Source of the DNA: Lepisosteus oculatus
Taxonomy: Eukaryota > Chordata > Actinopteri > Semionotiformes > Lepisosteidae
Reading direction: 5' to 3'
Length of the DNA: 64,000 nucleotides
Assembly (NCBI RefSeq): GCF_040954835.1
Contig: NC_090704.1
Location: forward strand, 35,468,979 to 35,532,978
Part shown: positions 59,401 to 64,000 of the stretch, piece by piece
Layout: the number at the start of each line of letters is the position of its first letter
How positions within the stretch are numbered: the first letter of the stretch is position 1
Notes under the pieces: model-generated
The model's input: only the letters and a program-made list of their open reading frames with translations
What the model was told of the DNA's origin: nothing
Database searches by the model: none
Program-made: the position numbers and the translations under genes

Positions 59401-62400
59401 GAGGCACTTACCACATCAAATAGAGAGGTAACCCTTCATGAACCATTCTTGCTCCTTTGTCTGCCTGTACAGCACAAATGTTCTGCTGTGCTCGCTTGAG
59501 GTGTGACCGGACGTCAGTCTGAGGACGTAGGAGTGGAAGAGCTCGCCTGGCGGAGCAGCTGTGGCCTGTGGGTGTCAGGGTCAGGCTGGGGCTGAGGCAG
59601 GCAGGAGAGGTCTTGTGTGGCTGGAGTGGGCTCCAACCTTTTGTCTCCGTGTCACAGGCAGGCGTGAGGAGAGCTGGAGCTGTGTAGAGCATCAGCACTG
59701 CGTGTTTGTGTAGGCGAAAGGCAGATGGCTGCACATGTCACCTGTCAGTCAGAACTAAGAGAAATGTGTTTGTGTTTTTTGTTATAATTTATTTTACCCA
59801 AGGATAACATAGAGAAGGTGGGGGAGAGATGATTAATCCAGTGATTCAAATTTATTTCCAGTAATTCTGTTTTACAGGCACTAATATTTAAGTGTCAAGA
59901 ACAGTTGAATCCCAAGCAAGCCTAGCCTGTGGGTGGGCAACTAGCTCTTTCCCAATGCCTTTTTGACATTTAGCAGGATGCAGTGAGTATTAGAAACTTG
60001 TTTTTTATTTTGATGTTACCTGACCTGACAGAGGTAAAGGTTTTTTTTTCTGGTTTAATTATCCACTCAACTGCACTGCTAATAATGACCAAATACATTT
60101 CCCCACATCTGTTACCATAACTTACAACAGCAGTATGGCAGAAATGTCAGTGTACTTCTGCTGCACAGAAATGACTCCCTATCTTCGCCCAGCTTATTTG
60201 CCCTATCATTGTCTTGTCCTTTGTAATATTCTGCTTTTAACCAGAAGGTCTGATCAATGATAATCTGTCTGTGAATATGCAATGGATATTTAAGGCTGCT
60301 CAGATTTTGTCAAATAGTTTTGATTTTGGCTCGCAAAAGCTTTGGGGGGGTGTGTGTGTGTGTGTGTGTGCGCGTGTGTGTTCTGCCCTGCATAAAGTTT
60401 GAGTTGCGTTTGACTTTTTTTATGCCACAATCCTTTTTAAATTCTCATTTAAGGTACCTCATCATGAGGCAGAGAAGGAGGAGTCCCAGAATACTGCACC
60501 AGCGCACGAGAAAGGTATGTTGTTCGTGTTCATTGTAAAAAAAAAATGAATTTGGGAAACAGTTTGGCACATTTGTCTAGGATTTAATGGTGTTGCTGTT
60601 CCCTGGATCCCTTCTTTTTAATTCGGTTGTAATACAGTAGGTCTTTCCTGAGGATTATACTGTACTAGCACAAAGGTGAATATTTTTAGGACTTGCATGT
60701 AATGGCCGTATCCTTATCTTAAAATGGACAGTTATATGGGAAACTGATTTCATTAAATGACTGTGCTACCGACAGACATTTGTTGCCATGGTTGCTAAAG
60801 CGAGTGGAGTGGGGGGTTAAGCACTTATTCAATTAAGGATTTTCTCCGTACAAAAAAAGGATCCAGAAACCTAAAATTGGATTGCAACTGCACAAATTGC
60901 TCATGTCACAAAAGCGTATTTAAACGTTATAACCTAACTGTTTTTATCTTTCATTGATTTCGTTTATAAGGTCTTGTGAACTGTGAATTCTTTAACACTT
61001 GCTCTAGGGGGAAATGAAGACTTCAGAACAGGAAAGCTAAAGAACCCTTCTTTCTCAGTTCATTATTATAGTTCCAGGAGAATAAGCATGTTTCCCTCGG
61101 GTGAATCTTTCAAGTCCTTGACACAATACAAGTACAGTAAGCCTCCACAGAAGGGAATTGTACTGTTGGCATCATTTTATTGCACTGTAACCCATATTTT
61201 CTTCACTATTCAAATATGAAGACTTATTTGTTACTGCAGTGCTAGTGTGTCTGAAGTATAACTGCATTAATTCCAATTTCTGTGTTCTATACTTAGATTG
61301 CACAGCACAAGCATATCACTTACTATTCTCTCACAGTTGAGACCCTCTTTCTTCACTCACCTGCCACAAACAATGAGATGTTTTTAAGTAAAACCGCAGC
61401 TTAAAAACATTTTAATTGTTTGTTTTAATTTAATTATAAAAAGCTAACAGACATCAAACATGAATATTGACATACCAACAAGGCACTACTAAAGCACAAG
61501 CAAATTCACAAGTGAATTGGATCTCGGGTAAGTTGTGCTTTAGTTCGTGACTCATTTTTAGAGCTCAGAACCAATAAAGGCTTGTTGCCATTGTCCTAAG
61601 AAGATGATCATCCTCACTTAATTGTCAACAAAACAGGGTGTCACAGTGGCCCAGTGGTTAGCATTGCTGCTTCTCACAGCTGCAGCCCTGGGGTGCTGTC
61701 CTGTTTCCTTACTCAGTTCAAAGACATGCTGGTAGGTTAATTGGCTTCTGGAAAAATGGGCCTGCTGTGAGCGTGTCTGTTTGTCTCTGGATGTGCCCTG
61801 TGATGGACTGGCATCCAGTCCTGCCTGGCATGAAAACACATTACCAGCACACAAGTAGAGGAAGAGGAGGTTTGCTGTGTTAAAGCTATGCATTTAGATT
61901 CACACAAAGAATGGGTTTGAGTCTTAACTAAACCTGAGCAGCAGATGCTTGGAAGCTCTTAGGAGGAACTTAGGAGGTTTTCAGCCTTTATATGATCATA
62001 TATAGTGGGACTAGACTGTAAACCACTACATTCCCAAAGTAGAAGTATCATTGCAATGCAGTCTGAAGAAGGAAACTATTTTTTTTCAGACAGGTTTTAA
62101 TGTGGATTTTGATGGCAATCAAGATGCCACTGTGTTATCTGAATAGATAGAATTGGACTCCCTGAAATAAAGTAGTTAGCCTGTGTGCAGGTCTTGACAT
62201 TGTAAAGTTTTAGTGAAGACCTTGTTCCTGTGCTATTCAAGGTCAGGAATGAGAGATCATTAAGTACACATGTTGATGCTACAAATGTTGAAAGTTGATG
62301 ATTCAATAGGTTATGCTGTCTCGGTGGGGCTGCAGGTGTTTGTCACTTTCCCCTGCGCCCCGTGTTGCAGCTGTGTGCTGAGCGGATGTTTCCGTGTGCC

Positions 62401-62527
62401 CTGCAGGTACAGCCGTGGCTGAAGAGGCGGAGGAGGTCCAGCTGTCTCTGAAGTACAGTCCTGGGAAGCTGAGGGCCAGTCAGTATGAGAACATGATGAC
62501 CAAAGAAGAGCTGGAGGAGGAGCAGAG
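38440..62527 (+). CDS. mxra7: MXRA7, matrix-remodelling-associated protein 7 (3' end off window)
   Basis: Three coding exons: 38440-38901, 60454-60514, 62407-62527. Their phases fit and they encode 214 complete codons plus 2 nt. Exon 1 starts MDVAIDMYIVTSTIIFTLFA, an N-terminal hydrophobic segment (about residues 7-29) acting as a signal anchor or single membrane helix. A long Glu/Lys/Ala-rich, low-complexity region follows. Exon 3 carries the diagnostic MXRA7 end region KYSPGKLRASQYENMM and MTKEELEEEQR, which in human continues into a conserved C-terminal helix. That last exon is not found before 64000. The function is poorly defined; expression is associated with matrix-remodelling genes. 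The low-complexity middle differs from human, as expected, so recognition rests on exon 3, the membrane segment and synteny next to JMJD6. Intron 1 is 21.5 kb. Confidence 0.93.
40510..40625 (+). repeat. Dispersed repeat tail, copy b
   Basis: 'ggtcactggcaaccaaacaa' followed by 'gcatgatgggctcaatggct' matches the block at 23755-23882 in arrangement. The edges are uncertain. Confidence 0.45.
45321..45547 (+). repeat. Dispersed fish repeat, interrupted copy 7
   Basis: The left part to 45420 has 'gagccggagcctatccca', 'gcgcaaggcaggatatacc' and 'gggatgccagtcaaattgta'. A diverged middle follows, and 'gaaaattgaaccacagac' near 45530 marks the right part. Confidence 0.65.
47668..47775 (-). repeat. Dispersed fish repeat, partial copy 8 (inverted)
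   Basis: 'gagtggttagcacagctgcc', 'tcacagctcttggttcttag' and 'tatggagtttgtatgttctt' are the reverse complement of the family's right end. Confidence 0.65.
53020..53250 (+). repeat. Dispersed repeat, copy c
   Basis: 'agctactagcaactaaagct' and 'agatggactgagtcatttcc' parallel the blocks at 23755 and 40510. It is preceded by 'ggaacaagcttccccttt' and 'tgaagaaatggttgattttg', possibly more of the element. Confidence 0.45.
54048..54290 (-). repeat. Dispersed fish repeat, diverged copy 9 (inverted)
   Basis: 'gcatggtggttagcagtcat', 'gtgtgtggagttcacattgt', 'cacatgggttttctcctgat' and 'ctccctgcgatggactggta' are family landmarks in reverse order. Confidence 0.7.
55279..55497 (+). other. mxra7: Candidate alternative or poison exon in MXRA7 intron 1
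   Basis: A pyrimidine-rich tract ending TCTTCTAG precedes 55279, and TATCCAG|GTTCAT at 55497 can serve as a donor. The 219-bp segment is richer in CpG than its surroundings. Spliced to MXRA7 exon 1 (phase 0) it would read about a dozen residues and then hit TGA, giving a truncated product. One other frame stays open across the segment. No protein match is recognised. The splice sites and composition are seen; exon status is inference. Confidence 0.25.
57138..57174. repeat. Perfect 15-bp inverted repeat with 7-nt loop
   Basis: The left arm GTTGCCCACCCACAC (57138-57152) and right arm GTGTGGGTGGGCAAC (57160-57174) are exact reverse complements around TGGAAGC. The right arm is also the start of the duplicated segment at 57161. 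Confidence 0.9.
57161..57664 (+). repeat. Segmental duplication, copy 1 (pairs with 59928-60442)
   Basis: From 'tgtgggtgggcaactagctc' to 'tatgccacaatccttttta' this block matches 59928-60442 nearly base for base. By eye I see roughly nine substitutions plus a length difference in the internal (GT)n tract at about 57579-57604. It lies in MXRA7 intron 1, 2.77 kb before its partner, in the same orientation. Confidence 0.95.
59928..60442 (+). repeat. Segmental duplication, copy 2 (pairs with 57161-57664)
   Basis: This is the direct-repeat partner of 57161-57664. Similarity ends about 12 bp before MXRA7 exon 2 (60454), so this copy contains the probable branch-point region for that exon. Its GT microsatellite (about 60347-60380) is longer and preceded by a G run. 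Confidence 0.95.
61636..61835 (-). repeat. Dispersed fish repeat, copy 10 (inverted)
   Basis: 'cagtggttagcattgctgct', 'ttcaaagacatgctggtagg', 'ttaattggcttctggaaaaa' and 'ctgtgatggactggcatcca' are the family in reverse complement. It lies in MXRA7 intron 2. Confidence 0.8.
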
Positions 62528-63640
62528 GTATAGATCCCATCTGAGCTGTTCAGGCTTGGGCATGAGCACAGCCGGACGCAGGGCAAGGCGCTGTGCATCC
62601 ATTTATTCAAACTGCTGCATGTTATTTACAGGGAAAGGAGGGGACGCGTTGATACCTGAGCCCTTCATGACAATGTTGGTGTCAGCTCTTGTGCGATCGC
62701 ATTAATGCAAGTAGTAGTAGTGTCTGGCACTTGATAAAAAGACCTGAAAATCTTTTCCCGGGGGTGGAAAATGGTCAAAGAGGGATGAATGCATGCACTC
62801 ATGCCTAAATCAGAATGTCACTGTAAGGCTGTGTTGTTACAGAAGGTCACATGTCTACCTTTCAAATAGTAAAGGAAGAGATGCTCCTTACGAGCCTTCA
62901 TGTCTTGTGTCTATGTCTTTGCTATGTTTTGGTGCACACAAGCAGTTATTTTAGTGCACAGTCTTTAGTTAGTGCATTGAACACAGTCACACATACTGTA
63001 GTCCTGTATAATGGAAGAAATGTACTCGCTTGCAGTCCATATCAGTGAAAATAAGGAATTAAATGAAAATGATCATAATCGTTGTGTATATAAATTAACA
63101 TCAGAAAAACACTACCTACCTACATCCCCAGTTTTTTTTCCGTGTGCAATAGCCAGCTCCACTGAGCTAGTCATCATGAAGCACTCTTCTCTAAGCCAGA
63201 TGGTAATGATAAGACCTGGCTAGAGACTTCCTACTAGTCTCTCTAATCAGAAGTGGCAGTCAGGGTGGTGTCCAGATAACATACAGTTATCATCTTTTAA
63301 AAAAATCATCGAAACACACCCACTGCAAAGGATTTTTATATTTTTTTGTTTTGAAAGAAAATCTAAGCTTTCTCAGTATCTATTGCTTAGTTTGTTGTTG
63401 GATTTGTCCATTTTTGTAGAATCCTTTGGCTTTTGTAGGAAGAATAAGAACAAAGTAAAACACTTCACTCTTTCATGCAGTGGGAGGAAACAATATCTTG
63501 TATAAGTAAGCATTTATCGAAGTTAGTTTCCTACTGTTTCCTGTGGATAGGTGATCTAAATGTGATCCAGTTAGAAATGTATTTCCATATTGTGGCTGTG
63601 AGTGTATTTGGTCAACACTGTTTCTATACTTCCCAGCGTT
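62528..63640 (+). other. mxra7: MXRA7 intron 3, left part
   Basis: It follows the GTATAG donor of exon 3. I see no terminal MXRA7 exon and no other gene-like signal before 64000. Confidence 0.5.
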
Positions 63641-63649
63641 CCTTTCCAT

Positions 63650-63835
63650 AGGTGGTCCCTTGGTGTAACATAAAGGCTTGTGGTTCCCAGTTCAAACCCC
63701 GAACAGAACACTGAACCTCAGTGTGGTCTTTCCTTCAGCTGAGAAGTAAAATCAAGGTCTTACTGTAAGACACGGCTCAAATGGTCACCTTCCAGTCTGT
63801 GTTAGGCCCTTAGGGTCTGCTAAAACCACACCTTT
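63650..63835 (+). repeat. Probable SINE 5' portion
   Basis: 'ggttcccagttcaaaccccg' contains a B-box-like GTTCAAACCCC, and 'agctgagaagtaaaatcaag' followed by 'gtcttactgtaaga' resembles the body of the SINE family whose tail lies at 36955-37110. The assignment to that family is tentative. Confidence 0.4.
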
Positions 63836-64000
63836 ATAATAGTTATAAAGGATCATGCAGGAGCTGCTATTAGTGTGTAGTCCAGTCTCAACCTCTGTTG
63901 GTGGATTTTCAAAAAAAGATCCCCAAATGACTTATTTTTATACAATACAGTGTCTGCCCTTTGAGGGGTTTAGTGTCGAATTTTGGGGAATTTTGCAATG

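Larger units (their letters stand above)
38902..60453 (+). other. mxra7: MXRA7 intron 1 (21.5 kb), mostly unannotated
   Basis: The intron contains scattered repeats (45321, 47668, 53020, 54048, 57161 and others), short poly-G and poly-C runs (near 42252 and 44561), a GAT microsatellite near 43870, and one exon-like segment at 55279-55497. Long stretches between about 41 and 52 kb show no gene-like signal. None of the short open frames matches a protein I recognise. Confidence 0.6.

Overview
The window is nuclear DNA from a vertebrate. All five recognisable protein genes are split by introns with GT-AG borders (one GC-AG), and each encodes a clear orthologue of a human gene. The order and strands are MFSD11(-), SRSF2(+), METTL23(-), JMJD6(+), MXRA7(+), which is the human 17q25 block read from the other side. 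The dispersed repeats (a 'catccatcc...gctaaccactg' family, SINE tails ending near 'gcgctatataa', an L2-type LINE) are of the kind seen in ray-finned fishes. A non-teleost such as a gar or bowfin fits well, but the species is an inference.

Layout. 463-12280 (-): MFSD11, twelve coding exons giving 400 codons; the final coding exon lies left of position 1. 12281-16660: MFSD11 5' leader, a decayed L2 LINE (about 12.9-14.3 kb), then unannotated AT-rich DNA up to the SRSF2 TATA box. 16870-17928 (+): SRSF2 in two coding exons, with a third, untranslated exon starting at about 19163. 21898-25156 (-): METTL23 in five exons, convergent with SRSF2. 25157-26152: compact GC-rich divergent promoter region shared by METTL23 and JMJD6. 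26153-32550 (+): JMJD6 in six coding exons encoding 403 aa, with a long 3' UTR to about 34.4 kb. 34.45-38.2 kb: intergenic DNA with repeats. 38440 to beyond 64000 (+): MXRA7, exon 1 at 38440-38901, a 21.5 kb intron, exon 2 at 60454-60514, exon 3 at 62407-62527; the last exon(s) lie off the right edge.

Functionally, SRSF2 (an SR splicing factor) and JMJD6 (a 2-oxoglutarate oxygenase known to hydroxylate splicing factors) are both RNA-processing genes, with METTL23 (a seven-beta-strand methyltransferase) between them. MFSD11 is an UNC93-like multipass membrane protein. MXRA7 is a small single-pass membrane protein. This is a conserved housekeeping neighbourhood, and I see no undescribed multi-gene system. 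The most unusual items are a nearly identical ~0.5 kb duplication inside MXRA7 intron 1 whose second copy ends just before exon 2, a perfect 15-bp inverted repeat at the edge of its first copy, a GC-AG intron in METTL23, a possible alternative or poison exon in MXRA7 intron 1, and an unidentified membrane-anchor-like ORF at the left edge.
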